Part shown: in pieces, positions 1-8,264 of the stretch
How the letters are laid out: every line of letters starts with the position of its first letter
How positions within the stretch are numbered: the first letter of the stretch is position 1
Source: a virus
Length of the DNA stretch: 20,954 nucleotides
Virus record (IMG/VR): IMGVR_UViG_3300032820_000150
Location: 1 to 20,954 of that record
Strand: one strand, 5' to 3'
Notes under the pieces: generated by a model
What the model was told of the DNA's origin: nothing
Databases searched by the model: none
The model's input: the letters and a program-made list of their open reading frames with translations, nothing else
Made by a program: the position numbers and the translations under genes

Positions 1-381
1 ACATCCCAGCTAGGAACGGGTATGTCAGAAAGTTCAGGGGTTTTTACTTTCCCTTCGACAGGACATTGGTTAGTTCGTTTTCAAGCTCTATTTGTAAACA
101 ATGGAACAACAATGAATGAGGGTGCGACTTGGATTTATGCCTCTAATAATAGTGGCAGTAACTGGACTCAAATGACTGATACAGGTTCTTCTATTAAGGA
201 TGAGGCGGGTAGTGAATATAAAGCTGCGGCTGGTCAAATGTATCTTGACGTGACTAATGCTTCAACTTTCAGAGTAAAATTCGCTATAAGAAGTAGTGAA
301 GAAATCTTGGTAGTAACAGGTGGAGCAGCAGCTTCGGCTATCAGAACTTACGCTCAATTTGTTAAACAAGCTGACACCTAG
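1..381 (+). CDS. C-terminal part of phage tail/fibre-like structural protein (5' truncated)
   Basis: The frame is open from the first base of the window, so this is the 3' end of a longer gene and the ATG at 22 is probably internal. The visible 126 or so residues are rich in Ser, Thr, Asn, Gly and Ala with alternating hydrophobics. They read like a C1q/TNF-type beta jelly roll as found at the ends of phage fibres and other virion proteins: a GVFTFP-ST-G-HWLV strand pair near the start, then Asn/Ser-rich loops and a final TYAQFVK strand. It is followed 22 nt later by a tail assembly chaperone, the usual partner of a tail fibre gene. Role as receptor-binding or decoration protein is inferred; the domain assignment is by pattern only. 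Confidence 0.55.
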   Translation, partial: TSQLGTGMSESSGVFTFPSTGHWLVRFQALFVNNGTTMNEGATWIYASNNSGSNWTQMTDTGSSIKDEAGSEYKAAAGQMYLDVTNASTFRVKFAIRSSEEILVVTGGAAASAIRTYAQFVKQADT

Positions 382-403
382 AATTAATGAAAGGATATGA
401 ATA

Positions 404-775
404 ATGAAATTTTCCCCTGCATTTAGACCTACCCATATACAAGACGTACTGTGCCAAATGCACAGCGGTCAATGGTTTGGCTTTGATGGAGAGCTGATTT
501 ACGAAAATTTGGTGATCCATGATAAATCAATCGAAAAACCTGAAAAAGGTTATCTTGAATTTGAACTAGAAAAAATGCAAGGTGAATATGATTGGCATAA
601 AATTAGAGTAAAACGAGATGATCTTTTAAAAGAAACCGATCATTGGGCATTTGTAGATGCTGTGAAAATTATGTCGGATGCCATGAAAGATTATAGAAAA
701 TTATTAAGGGATATCCCTCAAGATTATGATAAACCAGAAGAGGTCATCTTTCCGATAAAACCAAATGAGAAATAA
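404..775 (+). CDS. Phage tail assembly chaperone-like protein
   Basis: The 123-residue protein has, at about residues 65-120, the signature of the phage tail assembly chaperone (Phage_tail_APC) family: RDDLLKETDHWAF, then YRKLLRDIP and a Pro-rich end with VIFPIKP. Family members assist folding or assembly of tail fibres and usually sit just downstream of the fibre gene, as here. The N-terminal 60 residues are less characteristic. A Shine-Dalgarno sequence (AAAGGA) precedes the ATG. It is followed after 2 nt by the small membrane protein gene at 778, so it links the structural block to the lysis block. Function is inferred from family and position. Confidence 0.7.
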   Translation: MKFSPAFRPTHIQDVLCQMHSGQWFGFDGELIYENLVIHDKSIEKPEKGYLEFELEKMQGEYDWHKIRVKRDDLLKETDHWAFVDAVKIMSDAMKDYRKLLRDIPQDYDKPEEVIFPIKPNEK

Positions 776-777
776 AA

Positions 778-978
778 ATGCCAGAACAACGATTCGACAT
801 AGAAATCGAAAGAATTAAAGGAGATATTAAGCTAATCAGGGCGAGTATCCATATGATTGAATTTAATCATCTCAAGCACATTCAAGATAGCATCTCAACA
901 ATTAATAAAATTTTAGGAGCGATTGGTTTCTTAGTAGCGTCGCAACTGGTGATTGCGTTAAGGCATCTTTTCGGCTAA
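778..978 (+). CDS. Small coiled-coil plus single-TM protein, lysis-cassette member
   Basis: A 66-residue protein: residues 1-42 are charged and helical (heptad-like IERIKGDIKLIRASI and HLKHIQDSISTINKI), and residues 43-63 form one transmembrane segment (ILGAIGFLVASQLVIALRHLF). This architecture, a cytoplasmic helix followed by a C-terminal membrane anchor, is that of XhlA-like or holin-accessory phage proteins. It starts 2 nt after the tail chaperone gene and lacks a clear Shine-Dalgarno sequence, so it is probably translationally coupled. It could be a holin, an antiholin or a holin partner, since a second membrane protein at 1239 is a holin candidate too. Confidence 0.6.
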   Translation: MPEQRFDIEIERIKGDIKLIRASIHMIEFNHLKHIQDSISTINKILGAIGFLVASQLVIALRHLFG

Positions 979-982
979 TCAC

Positions 983-1249
983 ATGTTTAAAATTATGGCG
1001 ATGATATGTTTTATGGGGGTTGGTAACCTCCAGCAGCACTTGTGTTTCAATGCAAGCATTCCCCATGAATTTAAAGGTAAGGCTGAATGCATGCAATATG
1101 TAAAAATGACAATCAATAAATTAGATGCTGATTTTAAGAAAAGAAAAGTAACAATGGCACTCAAATGTGTACCTCACTTGTCAATCAAGAAACCAAAGAT
1201 TAAAATTCCACAAGACAAGCGTAAATGGAGCGTAGAATATGCTTTTTGA
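983..1249 (+). CDS. Small Cys-containing, probably exported protein
   Basis: An 88-residue protein without a family I can name. The N terminus (MFKIMAMICFMGVG) resembles a short signal sequence. The body holds Cys21, Cys36 and Cys62 and a very basic C-terminal third (KKPKIKIPQDKRK). It lies between two membrane proteins in the lysis cassette and overlaps the next gene by 11 nt. A periplasmic or envelope role during lysis, for example a spanin-like component, is possible but there is no lipobox or clear spanin signature. The start codon lies 4 nt after the previous stop and has no good ribosome binding site, consistent with coupling. Confidence 0.5.
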   Translation: MFKIMAMICFMGVGNLQQHLCFNASIPHEFKGKAECMQYVKMTINKLDADFKKRKVTMALKCVPHLSIKKPKIKIPQDKRKWSVEYAF

Positions 1250-1619
1250 TTTATTAGGTTTTGGTATTAAGGCAGCCTGGGATGTTTTTAAAACTAAACA
1301 ACAGACTAAACGGCTTGAGGCTCTAGCCGAGCAAAAGCATACAGAGAAGATGCTTACTGGGGAAATAGAGTATAAGAAAGTCCTTGGGTCACAGCATGAC
1401 GCAAGCTGGAAAGATGAATTTGTATTGATTGTCGTGTCACTACCGCTATTGGTATTGGCGTATGCCGTCTTCTTTGGCGATGAACAAATAAGGGAAAAAC
1501 TTGACGTATACTTCTACTACTTCTCAGAACTTCCTTCATTCTACACATGGCTAGTAATTGGTATCTTTGGCGCAATCTACGGAATTAAACCAACAATGGA
1601 TTTATTTAGGAAGAAATGA
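1239..1619 (+). CDS. Holin candidate (two to three TM segments)
   Basis: A 126-residue protein. Residues 1-20 are an amphipathic N-terminal helix, residues 21-60 are highly charged, and two strongly hydrophobic segments follow at about 62-79 (FVLIVVSLPLLVLAYAVFF) and 103-117 (FYTWLVIGIFGAIYGIK), ending in a basic tail (DLFRKK). The layout and the W-x-DEF motif before the first membrane segment resemble the 3TM holins of gene transfer agents and marine phages. A holin would form pores in the inner membrane and release the amidase encoded immediately downstream with an ATGA overlap. TGGAG lies about 8 nt before the start codon. It overlaps the preceding gene by 11 nt. Confidence 0.6.
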   Translation: MLFDLLGFGIKAAWDVFKTKQQTKRLEALAEQKHTEKMLTGEIEYKKVLGSQHDASWKDEFVLIVVSLPLLVLAYAVFFGDEQIREKLDVYFYYFSELPSFYTWLVIGIFGAIYGIKPTMDLFRKK

Positions 1620-1993
1620 TAAAAGAAAGAGAATTTACTGAATATATAATTATTCACCATTCAAATACTTCAGATGACAGAGATTTAGGCCTTGAAGATT
1701 TAAAAGATTCAAAGTATCACTTCATTATTCGGCGTAATGGGTTGATTGAAATTGGTTTAGACAGTGATGCTGAGGGGGAATATCACACAGAGTCAATTGA
1801 CATCTGTCTCATAGGAAAATCTGAATTTGACGAGCGCCAGTTTGAGGGTCTGCGAGATCTAGTTCAGTTAACATTACGTCTTCATCCTGATTGTAAGATA
1901 GTAGGTCATGGAGATCTTGACGATACAGATTGTCCTGGATTTGATGTTGTTAAGTGGTTCAGCGAAGCCATTCCTTCCATTCATCGCCCATAA
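1616..1993 (+). CDS. N-acetylmuramoyl-L-alanine amidase (T7 lysozyme/PGRP type), endolysin
   Basis: A 125-residue Amidase_2 domain. It should hydrolyse the bond between N-acetylmuramic acid and L-Ala in peptidoglycan. Zn ligands are visible: His14 in IIIHHSNT, His98 in VGHGDL and Cys106 in TDCPGFDV, matching His17, His122 and Cys130 of T7 lysozyme. Tyr34 in YHFIIRRNG is the likely catalytic Tyr; Thr104 stands where T7 lysozyme has Lys128. No wall-binding domain or signal peptide is present, so release needs the upstream holin. T7 lysozyme also inhibits T7 RNA polymerase, but no such polymerase gene is seen here. The last 35 nt overlap, antisense, the end of the SNF2 helicase gene. Confidence 0.92.
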   Translation: MIKEREFTEYIIIHHSNTSDDRDLGLEDLKDSKYHFIIRRNGLIEIGLDSDAEGEYHTESIDICLIGKSEFDERQFEGLRDLVQLTLRLHPDCKIVGHGDLDDTDCPGFDVVKWFSEAIPSIHRP

Positions 1994-3401
1994 TTTGGGC
2001 AGCAATCTGTTTCTTATTCTTTAAAGACTTTATAATTAAATTATCTACAGTTTTCAATGTAGTAATATCTATATAGTTTACATTCCTAGTCTGTCCTATT
2101 CTGTGCGCGCGGTCCTCTGATTGTATTCGATGTTCTAAGTTATAACTATTACTGTAGTAAATAACAGTATTAGCAGCTTGCAAATTAAGACCAAATCCGG
2201 CAGTTGCTGGATTAGCGACAAAGAATCTAGCTTCTCCATGAGTAAAAGCCGTAATATTTCTTTCTCTATCTTTATCAGAAATAGCTCCCCAATACTCAAC
2301 TACTTGTTCTTCTCCATATTTATTTCTTAATTCTTTAGCAATCTCCCTTAGATTGGCTCTATAACATGCCCAAATAATGCACTTGTTAGCCACCTCTTCT
2401 GTGAGTTCTAAAAGAGCTGGCATCCTATTATTTTTGAGATGAGTCACATTACCTTCATTATCTATGAGATGCCCACAAACAATCTGATGTAACTTTGCCA
2501 GCATTGATAATTTATTAGGCACAGTTACGACTGTCTTTTCTAGTGCAGTAAAGCATAGATTCTTCATCTCTGTGTATGCCTTAATTTGTTCTTTTGTCAT
2601 GTCGATATAGCGATACTGATACGTTTTTGCTGGGAGATCTAAGCAGTCATCTTTTTTAACTCTATAGCTAAATGTCTTTATTATTTCATTAAGCTCTTCT
2701 GTTCTTTGAAAACCTACTACTTTCCTAAAAGATCGTCCTCCAAGATTCATGTTAGACATGATTGCATATCTATTTCTAAAACTATAATAAGAAGAATATC
2801 CTAAGTAAGATTCATCTAAAAATTGAGCTTGACTATATAAATCCAAAGGGTCTCTTGTAATCGGCTCTCCAGTCAAGATACGACGATAATCAACCATTGT
2901 GCCAAGGAGCGTGATTGCCTTTGTCCTCTTTGCCCGAGGATTTTTAATCGTAGTTGACTCATCAACAACCATGAGAATCCTACCAGACAAAACTAAGTTC
3001 CGAGTCCAGCGTACTCCTCTTTCACTGCTAAAAGCTTCTACGTTCATAATGATAATACGTAGATCATCCTTAAGTAATTTAATATCTTCAAGCTTTTCTT
3101 TTTCTTCTTTTCTTGGGCTAGCTGACCAAACAGCACAGCGATATACTACGTGCTCTGGAAGATGAGCTGGAATTTCATTAAGCTCCCAGTTTCGATAAGC
3201 GCCCTTCGGCGCGATAATAAGTAAGGTATTAATCTCACCTTTATCGTACAAATAAGCGGCGTTATCTAAAATTACCTTAGATTTTCCTGTCCCCATCTCC
3301 ATAAATAAGGCAAAAGACTCTTTTTCCTTGGAAATGTTCCAAGCTTTCAATTGGTGTACAAAAGGATCCGTTTTAAATGGATATGGTTTACTATGCGACA
3401 T
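1959..3401 (-). CDS. SNF2/SF2-family DNA helicase or translocase
   Basis: A 480-residue superfamily 2 ATPase. Motif I is MEMGTGKSK (residues 34-42, Lys40), motif Ia is IIAPKGAYRNW (62-72), motif II is VVDEST (145-150, a DEST variant of DEAH), motif III is LTGEP (176-180), and motifs V-VI are GFGLNLQ and QSEDRAHRIGQ (427-437), the latter highly typical of SNF2 proteins. It lacks accessory domains and is compact for the family. Phage relatives, loosely analogous to T4 UvsW, remodel replication or recombination intermediates. It is the last gene of the leftward replication operon, 48 nt downstream of the UvrD-type helicase, and its 3' end overlaps the amidase gene. Confidence 0.9.
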   Translation of the reverse strand: MSHSKPYPFKTDPFVHQLKAWNISKEKESFALFMEMGTGKSKVILDNAAYLYDKGEINTLLIIAPKGAYRNWELNEIPAHLPEHVVYRCAVWSASPRKEEKEKLEDIKLLKDDLRIIIMNVEAFSSERGVRWTRNLVLSGRILMVVDESTTIKNPRAKRTKAITLLGTMVDYRRILTGEPITRDPLDLYSQAQFLDESYLGYSSYYSFRNRYAIMSNMNLGGRSFRKVVGFQRTEELNEIIKTFSYRVKKDDCLDLPAKTYQYRYIDMTKEQIKAYTEMKNLCFTALEKTVVTVPNKLSMLAKLHQIVCGHLIDNEGNVTHLKNNRMPALLELTEEVANKCIIWACYRANLREIAKELRNKYGEEQVVEYWGAISDKDRERNITAFTHGEARFFVANPATAGFGLNLQAANTVIYYSNSYNLEHRIQSEDRAHRIGQTRNVNYIDITTLKTVDNLIIKSLKNKKQIAAQIMGDEWKEWLR

Positions 3402-3449
3402 GGTTAGTTCCGTTCTCTATGGGCGCGTATGGACCCTGTTTTTTCATAT

Positions 3450-4922
3450 CTACAGCTCAAAATACATGTTTGTGTTCGGTTGCACAATATGGAGCGATTT
3501 TCGCGCTCTGGTGACCGCAACGTAAAAAACTCTAATCTCATCATCAGGAAGCGTGTGCATTTCTCGATAGGTGCGGGGTGCGACATCAGTTAATAATAGC
3601 ACATGGTCAGCTTCACCACCTTTAACGCCATGAACTGTACTAATCTTGATCCTCGGTTCTCGAGTCAAGTCTTCAGATTTTTTCCAAAGCATAATATAAT
3701 ACTCTCTTCTTTTCGGATTGATCTTATCTAACCGTTTATACCACAAACCCTTTTCAAAGTTAAAGTCTGCTAAGGTAAAGTATTTTTCAGGATCTATCCC
3801 TCTTGGACATCTTTCTGACATATAACGATAGATAAGCTTTATCTCACTTCCCAAGATAGATTCTCCATTAGATAATCTTTCCCAAGCATTAATAGCGTCA
3901 AATGTCTCAGAGTCCAACGGAGATTTTTGTCCTACAATAAGATAAGGATAGCCATTCTTAATGCAGATATTTTCTAGTTGGTGTAGCATATAACCATTCC
4001 TTGCCAAAAGATACCAGCTGTCTTTACCTATATCTACATCTTCTGGATCCATATACCAACAAACTTCCCCTTGCTCATCTCTAGGTTCAAACTTTTTAGG
4101 TATCCTTGACTTAATTCTTAAGTTTAACTTTGTGGCTAACTCCCATATAGAATTAGGTACTCTAAAAGAATGGTTTAAAATAGTGCTCTTTCCACTTAAT
4201 TTAATAAATTGTTCTACATCTGCGCCAGCCCAACGATAAATAGCTTGGTCGTCATCGCCAGCTATATAGACTATCTCTACTTCTTTACTTAACTTATTAA
4301 TAATATCCCACTGCAAAGAAGATAAATCTTGCGCTTCATCTACAAATAAGATACGAAGTTTAGGAAAATTTTCTTGTTCTAAAAAATTTAACAACATATC
4401 AGTATAATCAATAATCTTTCTCTTTTTCTTGTATTCTCTTAAAGCTCTTTCTAATCTTTCTAATTCAAACCAATCTATACTATCATCATTATATTCTTGG
4501 TAAACTCCTTCGATTGGCGTTCTTTTCATACGAGCTAAATTCTCAAGAAAAAATAGCTTATCACCAGGCTTCATACCAAACATTTGTCCTTCTTCTAATT
4601 TTCCTCCTTGGACTTCTAATCCAAGCATATCTCCAAGCTCTCTATAGTGGCTGTGCGTCATCACATCTCCTCTTCGTAAACCAAGTTGCTTAAAACATAG
4701 ACTATGTATTGTACGAAAGTAAGGTAGATCTTTTTCATCATACTTAAATTTCTCATAAGCTCTCTCTTTAGCTTCTTCCGCGGCTTTACGAGTAAAAGCT
4801 AAATAACCTATATGTTGAGGAAGTACACCACTATTCAAATGACTTTCAACCAAACTTAAAAGTTTAGTTGTTTTTCCTGTTCCTGGTGGACCTATTATTA
4901 CGTTTAGATTTGCGTGCTCCAT
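3450..4922 (-). CDS. UvrD/Dda-like superfamily 1A DNA helicase
   Basis: A 490-residue SF1 helicase, expected to unwind DNA 3'-5' if UvrD-like or 5'-3' if Dda-like. Motif I is IIGPPGTGKTT (9-19), motif Ia is YLAFTRKAAEEA (40-51), then FRTIHSL (69-75), motif II is FVDEAQD (193-199), motif III is AGDDDQAIYRWAGA (221-234), motif IV is NHSFRVP (250-256), motif V is STVHGVKGGEADHV and motif VI is YVAVTRARKSL near the C terminus. It is shorter than UvrD/PcrA (about 720 residues), implying reduced 1B/2B insertions. There is no DnaB-type helicase in the operon, so this or the SNF2 protein may serve at the fork. A GAGAAGAG ribosome binding site precedes the ATG. Confidence 0.9.
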   Translation of the reverse strand: MEHANLNVIIGPPGTGKTTKLLSLVESHLNSGVLPQHIGYLAFTRKAAEEAKERAYEKFKYDEKDLPYFRTIHSLCFKQLGLRRGDVMTHSHYRELGDMLGLEVQGGKLEEGQMFGMKPGDKLFFLENLARMKRTPIEGVYQEYNDDSIDWFELERLERALREYKKKRKIIDYTDMLLNFLEQENFPKLRILFVDEAQDLSSLQWDIINKLSKEVEIVYIAGDDDQAIYRWAGADVEQFIKLSGKSTILNHSFRVPNSIWELATKLNLRIKSRIPKKFEPRDEQGEVCWYMDPEDVDIGKDSWYLLARNGYMLHQLENICIKNGYPYLIVGQKSPLDSETFDAINAWERLSNGESILGSEIKLIYRYMSERCPRGIDPEKYFTLADFNFEKGLWYKRLDKINPKRREYYIMLWKKSEDLTREPRIKISTVHGVKGGEADHVLLLTDVAPRTYREMHTLPDDEIRVFYVAVTRARKSLHIVQPNTNMYFEL

Positions 4923-4972
4923 CTCTTCTCATACCCATCATTATTAATTGATACCTAAATTCATCCCATATA

Positions 4973-6487
4973 TTAAAATGGAATATCTTCTTTATTTTCT
5001 TTAACTTCTTTCGGAACTTCATATCCTTCCTCCTGTTTTTGAAAAGCTGCAATTGACCATAGATTTACTCCTTTTCCTTTCATATTCCAAAAATGATGTT
5101 CAGCTCCTCGTTGTTTCAAGCATGAAGTCACTTGATAAACTTTAAAGTCTCTGAAGTGCTGCCTATCAAAGAAGGCCATCAAGTCTGAAATTCTAAAGTA
5201 ATGCTTTCCATCTTCTGTCCATGGCTTTCCTAATAATATTTCATCTTTACTAAGCGCCTGCACTCTACTTGTACAAAATCTTTCAACCAACTCAAACAAT
5301 TGCCCTACTGCACTAGCATCTGCTGGGGCTTCAATCACTGTAAGACTTTCAAACAGGTTATTAATAAGTTGGTTCCAGGCGTTATCGCTCATTTTGGCAG
5401 GCATCATATTTAATTTTTCCATGCATCTTTTCTGGAATCTTCTTTGATTTTGAAGATCATCAGTTTCTAATTCTATTCTTCCTGTTCCTTCTATATCTAG
5501 AAACCAGATTGGAGGGTTAGAATTATATTTTGTAAGTGAATGAATAGCTGGCATCTGGCCATCATTTCCAATTCCATGCTTTCTAAGTTTACACATTGCG
5601 GCATTACAATAAGGAGCAATAGGAGCTCGACTACAAGTGTACTGATAAGTCTTCTTATCAGCTGATTTAATTACAGTTAGAACTTCTGTACTGGTTAAAG
5701 GAGGGTCCATGAACTTTATATTATACCTTTCCACCTCTGCGCGCCAAGTATCTGGAAAGGCTTTGCGGGCATAGACTGCTAAGTTAAAAAGTCCATTGTT
5801 TCTCGTACCTTCAGGGAACCCTTGTTTAGTCAGGACTTGAAGGCAAGGAGGCCCCTCCTTTAATTCACTGTTAGTTTTAATTTTGAAATTCTCTATTTCT
5901 TCAAAAGAATATTTCTTGACAACATTAATAAACTCTTCAGCTGAAAGTTTATTTCCAGCACTATCTAATCCATATCTTTCAGTCTTTTTAGCATCAAAAT
6001 AAGGCATGTTAATCCACCCTCCAACATCTCCACGAGAAGCTAGAATTTGAATTTGCTTTGGAAAAATTTCACTTCCCCCAAATCCTAATATAGAAGAAAA
6101 TTCTTCAAGCTTAGTCTTCATAATCTTTGCAGGCATCCATTCCTCACAAAATAAATATAAATGCGCGCCACCCGACTTTGAACGACATACAATCAAGGGT
6201 AACTTCAACTTGGCTATCTTTAATGCTAACTTTCTTAAATCTAAATCTTTATATTGGTCCACATCTATCGCCCCAAACTTGACTTGCGATTGGTCGTTAA
6301 TAGGAATAATTCCTAAACCTTTTTTCCCATCAAGATGGTCGATCCAATGTTGCGATGTGACTTCTTCTCTTACTGTTACAGCCTTGCCCGTGAGTTTCCC
6401 ATCGGCGCGAGAGTCTTTTACCTCATACGCGCCATGGGCACGTTCAAGACCGGAGAAAAGGTGACCAAATTCTCCGGCCTGAACCAT
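4973..6487 (-). CDS. Archaeo-eukaryotic-type (AEP/PrimPol) DNA primase
   Basis: A 504-residue protein. The N-terminal half is an AEP catalytic domain: FGAIDVDQY (71-79; Asp75 and Asp77 as metal ligands), SKSGGAHLYLF (103-113, the S-x-H motif with His109) and SEIFPKQ (139-145, Glu140). It resembles the TOTE-type AEP primases. Residues 211-310 form a PriCT-like region with four Cys (215, 285, 294, 299) in a PPC...C...C...C arrangement ending in KHGIG, which probably binds Zn or an Fe-S cluster. The extreme C terminus is KEDIPF, like the tip of bacterial SSB. Its ATG overlaps the stop of the upstream SSB candidate (TAATG). It should synthesise primers for the family A polymerase. Confidence 0.85.
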   Translation of the reverse strand: MVQAGEFGHLFSGLERAHGAYEVKDSRADGKLTGKAVTVREEVTSQHWIDHLDGKKGLGIIPINDQSQVKFGAIDVDQYKDLDLRKLALKIAKLKLPLIVCRSKSGGAHLYLFCEEWMPAKIMKTKLEEFSSILGFGGSEIFPKQIQILASRGDVGGWINMPYFDAKKTERYGLDSAGNKLSAEEFINVVKKYSFEEIENFKIKTNSELKEGPPCLQVLTKQGFPEGTRNNGLFNLAVYARKAFPDTWRAEVERYNIKFMDPPLTSTEVLTVIKSADKKTYQYTCSRAPIAPYCNAAMCKLRKHGIGNDGQMPAIHSLTKYNSNPPIWFLDIEGTGRIELETDDLQNQRRFQKRCMEKLNMMPAKMSDNAWNQLINNLFESLTVIEAPADASAVGQLFELVERFCTSRVQALSKDEILLGKPWTEDGKHYFRISDLMAFFDRQHFRDFKVYQVTSCLKQRGAEHHFWNMKGKGVNLWSIAAFQKQEEGYEVPKEVKENKEDIPF

Positions 6488-7224
6488 TAGAAGTCGCCTG
6501 TAGTTTCAGACTCTGAGCTTTCAGTTTTACTAGGAGGCGCGAGCTTTACTTGATCTTTACTTACACCCTCATGAAAACTTCGAGCTGTTTCATATTGGAG
6601 TTGTTCTGTAACAGGTTTCTCAACTTCGATATTCCAACCGAACCAAGATCCTTTGTCATTTTTTTCTTGCATAGATGTTAACTTATATCTATGACTAAAT
6701 GACGGAGGCGTTACAAATTTTCCAGTACTATCTTCGATTTTAAGTCCCATCATCATGCTATTCCAGCGTCTTGCTTTCTTTAATTGAGTGGAACTCATAC
6801 TGATAACAGCTTGCTCGTTATTTTTTAGTAATACAAAATAATAAGCAGTCTCGATTAGATTATTTCCGTTATCAAGAATGATTTCTCCTCGATCATTCCG
6901 AGCCTTTTGAGATTGGTCACTGCCTATAGGATGCTCTCCTACATAGCCGCCGCCAGTCTCGCGAGGTTTCCACTCTACAAATACTCTCTTATATGCACAA
7001 GGCACAACTTCAAGAGACTCGTAGAGATCATTCGACACAGTATTATAGATCATGCCAGCTTTCGCTCCCTCGACATTTTCTAACTGTGGACTCGTTTTTT
7101 GAAGCAAAACTAAATAAGGAATGGCAAGATCTTGAGACGTTATACCTTCGAAGCCCAGGTCTGCATCTTTTGAAAAATCAATAGATTTAGAATTAGGCTT
7201 TGTTTCAGATACTTCAGTACTCAT
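6487..7224 (-). CDS. Conserved phage replication protein, possible ssDNA-binding protein
   Basis: A 245-residue soluble protein lacking a catalytic motif. It has a central beta-rich domain (for example LAIPYLVLLQKTSPQLE, YVGEHPIG, SWFGWNIEVEKP) and an acidic, Ser/Glu-rich C-terminal tail ending in SESETTGDF. Acidic tails ending in an aromatic residue are typical of phage and bacterial SSBs (T7 gp2.5, T4 gp32, E. coli SSB). It lies directly upstream of primase with stop and start codons overlapping, and near the polymerase and helicases. I recognise it as a family common beside phage polymerases, but the ssDNA-binding role is inferred from tail and position rather than from a visible OB fold. 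Confidence 0.55.
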   Translation of the reverse strand: MSTEVSETKPNSKSIDFSKDADLGFEGITSQDLAIPYLVLLQKTSPQLENVEGAKAGMIYNTVSNDLYESLEVVPCAYKRVFVEWKPRETGGGYVGEHPIGSDQSQKARNDRGEIILDNGNNLIETAYYFVLLKNNEQAVISMSSTQLKKARRWNSMMMGLKIEDSTGKFVTPPSFSHRYKLTSMQEKNDKGSWFGWNIEVEKPVTEQLQYETARSFHEGVSKDQVKLAPPSKTESSESETTGDF

Positions 7225-7225
7225 A

Positions 7226-7744
7226 TTATTTACCTTTCTTAATAGTAGCTTTCTGCCCTATGTAGACACCCAACAGATCATGAGGCAGGGCTTTACCTCT
7301 TTCTGTTTGTTCTCTGATAAATGCTGAGAGTGACTGCGGGTGTACAGACACTCTATCAGAAAAACTGTAGCCTTTTTCTTGAAGAAAATCTTTGGCATAT
7401 TTAGCTTTAAGATCTTCACCACGACCAAATTGAACTTTTACCTCGTTCTTAATTAAGTCTCCATGATTATTATCTCTTAGCCATTCGAAAGCTTTTTCTG
7501 TATTCTCTCTACTAATATGACCACGATATATTGATCTTATCGAAACAGAACTTCCATCTTTTAACTTAACTTCTGCTAAGCCAAGCTCTGCAAATTTTTC
7601 TGGAAGGATTTTCTCTTCCAATTCTCTTAATTTTGTTATCGCTCTATCAAGAGATTCTTGACAATCTTGTACTATTAATGTTTGAGCTTCTATGTCTAAA
7701 GCTAATTTAGAAACCGCCTTTAACTGATCATCTGATAAATCCAT
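7226..7744 (-). CDS. Conserved phage protein of the replication block
   Basis: A 172-residue protein. Residues 1-55 form a coiled coil (leucine-rich, charged, through KLRELEEKILPEKFAE). Then follow LGLAEVKLKDGSSVSI, an EWLRDNNHGDLIKNEV segment, VQFGRGEDLKAKY, and a C-terminal VHPQSLSAFIREQTERG with LPHDLLGVYIGQKATIK. This combination is widespread in phages next to SSB or polymerase genes; I associate it with DUF7173, from memory and unverified. Biochemical role is unknown. It lies 1 nt upstream of the SSB candidate and overlaps the next upstream gene by 17 nt, so it is co-expressed with replication proteins. Confidence 0.65.
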   Translation of the reverse strand: MDLSDDQLKAVSKLALDIEAQTLIVQDCQESLDRAITKLRELEEKILPEKFAELGLAEVKLKDGSSVSIRSIYRGHISRENTEKAFEWLRDNNHGDLIKNEVKVQFGRGEDLKAKYAKDFLQEKGYSFSDRVSVHPQSLSAFIREQTERGKALPHDLLGVYIGQKATIKKGK

Positions 7745-7949
7745 TGTATTTAGTCCTCCAAATTTCTTTCTGTTCTAAATTTAATTCATCTGCCTTTTGT
7801 TTCGTCAGAGAATTAATCTCCTTTGGCGGAATAACCTCAACCAAAGCATATCTATATATATTGCCTCCTCCTCCCCATTGGAAGTGTAATAAATATTTTG
7901 GTTCTTTATATAAAGTTATATTTCTTGGATCAAAAGCTGCTAATGTCAT
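7728..7949 (-). CDS. Small hypothetical protein
   Basis: A 73-residue protein with no recognised family. It contains FQWGGGGNIYRYALVEVIPP in the middle, a Gly-rich turn between likely beta strands, and a charged helical C-terminal half. Its support is positional: it exactly fills the space between the genes at 7226 and 7950, overlapping the former by 17 nt and abutting the stop of the latter, in the same direction. The opposite-strand frame here has no such fit. Confidence 0.5.
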   Translation of the reverse strand: MTLAAFDPRNITLYKEPKYLLHFQWGGGGNIYRYALVEVIPPKEINSLTKQKADELNLEQKEIWRTKYNGFIR

Positions 7950-8264
7950 CTATTTTCTCCCAAATATATTACACTTAACTTTATAATAAAGTCTTTCTTG
8001 TCGATCCCATTTAAGAAAATTTACTTTTCCATTATTGAAATCGCTTGCTATCGCACTAGCGAGACCTATTGCAATCGGGTCTCCCATCGCTAAAAGATAA
8101 TCGTCGTCATTATAATCCTTTAAACCTTTAACCAACCTTCGTACAGTTGGGGCAGGTGACAGAACTATATTTCCAGGTGGCAGTAGCAATACTAGTTCTC
8201 CAAATTTCTGAGCAGGCATAAGGTTACGATTTTTAACCTCCTGCACTACATATACATTATTCAT
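7950..8264 (-). CDS. Conserved phage hypothetical protein
   Basis: A 104-residue protein recognisable as a family common in phage replication regions: it begins with NVYVVQEV, has MPAQKFGELVLLLPPGN, SPAPTVRRLVKGLKDY, a DDDYLLAMGDPIAIGLASAIA segment and LKWDRQERLYY near the end. No catalytic motif is apparent. The alternation of short strands and helices suggests a compact globular protein. It overlaps the upstream nuclease gene by 4 nt and abuts the downstream small gene. Function unknown; its partners are replication proteins. Confidence 0.65.
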   Translation of the reverse strand: MNNVYVVQEVKNRNLMPAQKFGELVLLLPPGNIVLSPAPTVRRLVKGLKDYNDDDYLLAMGDPIAIGLASAIASDFNNGKVNFLKWDRQERLYYKVKCNIFGRK

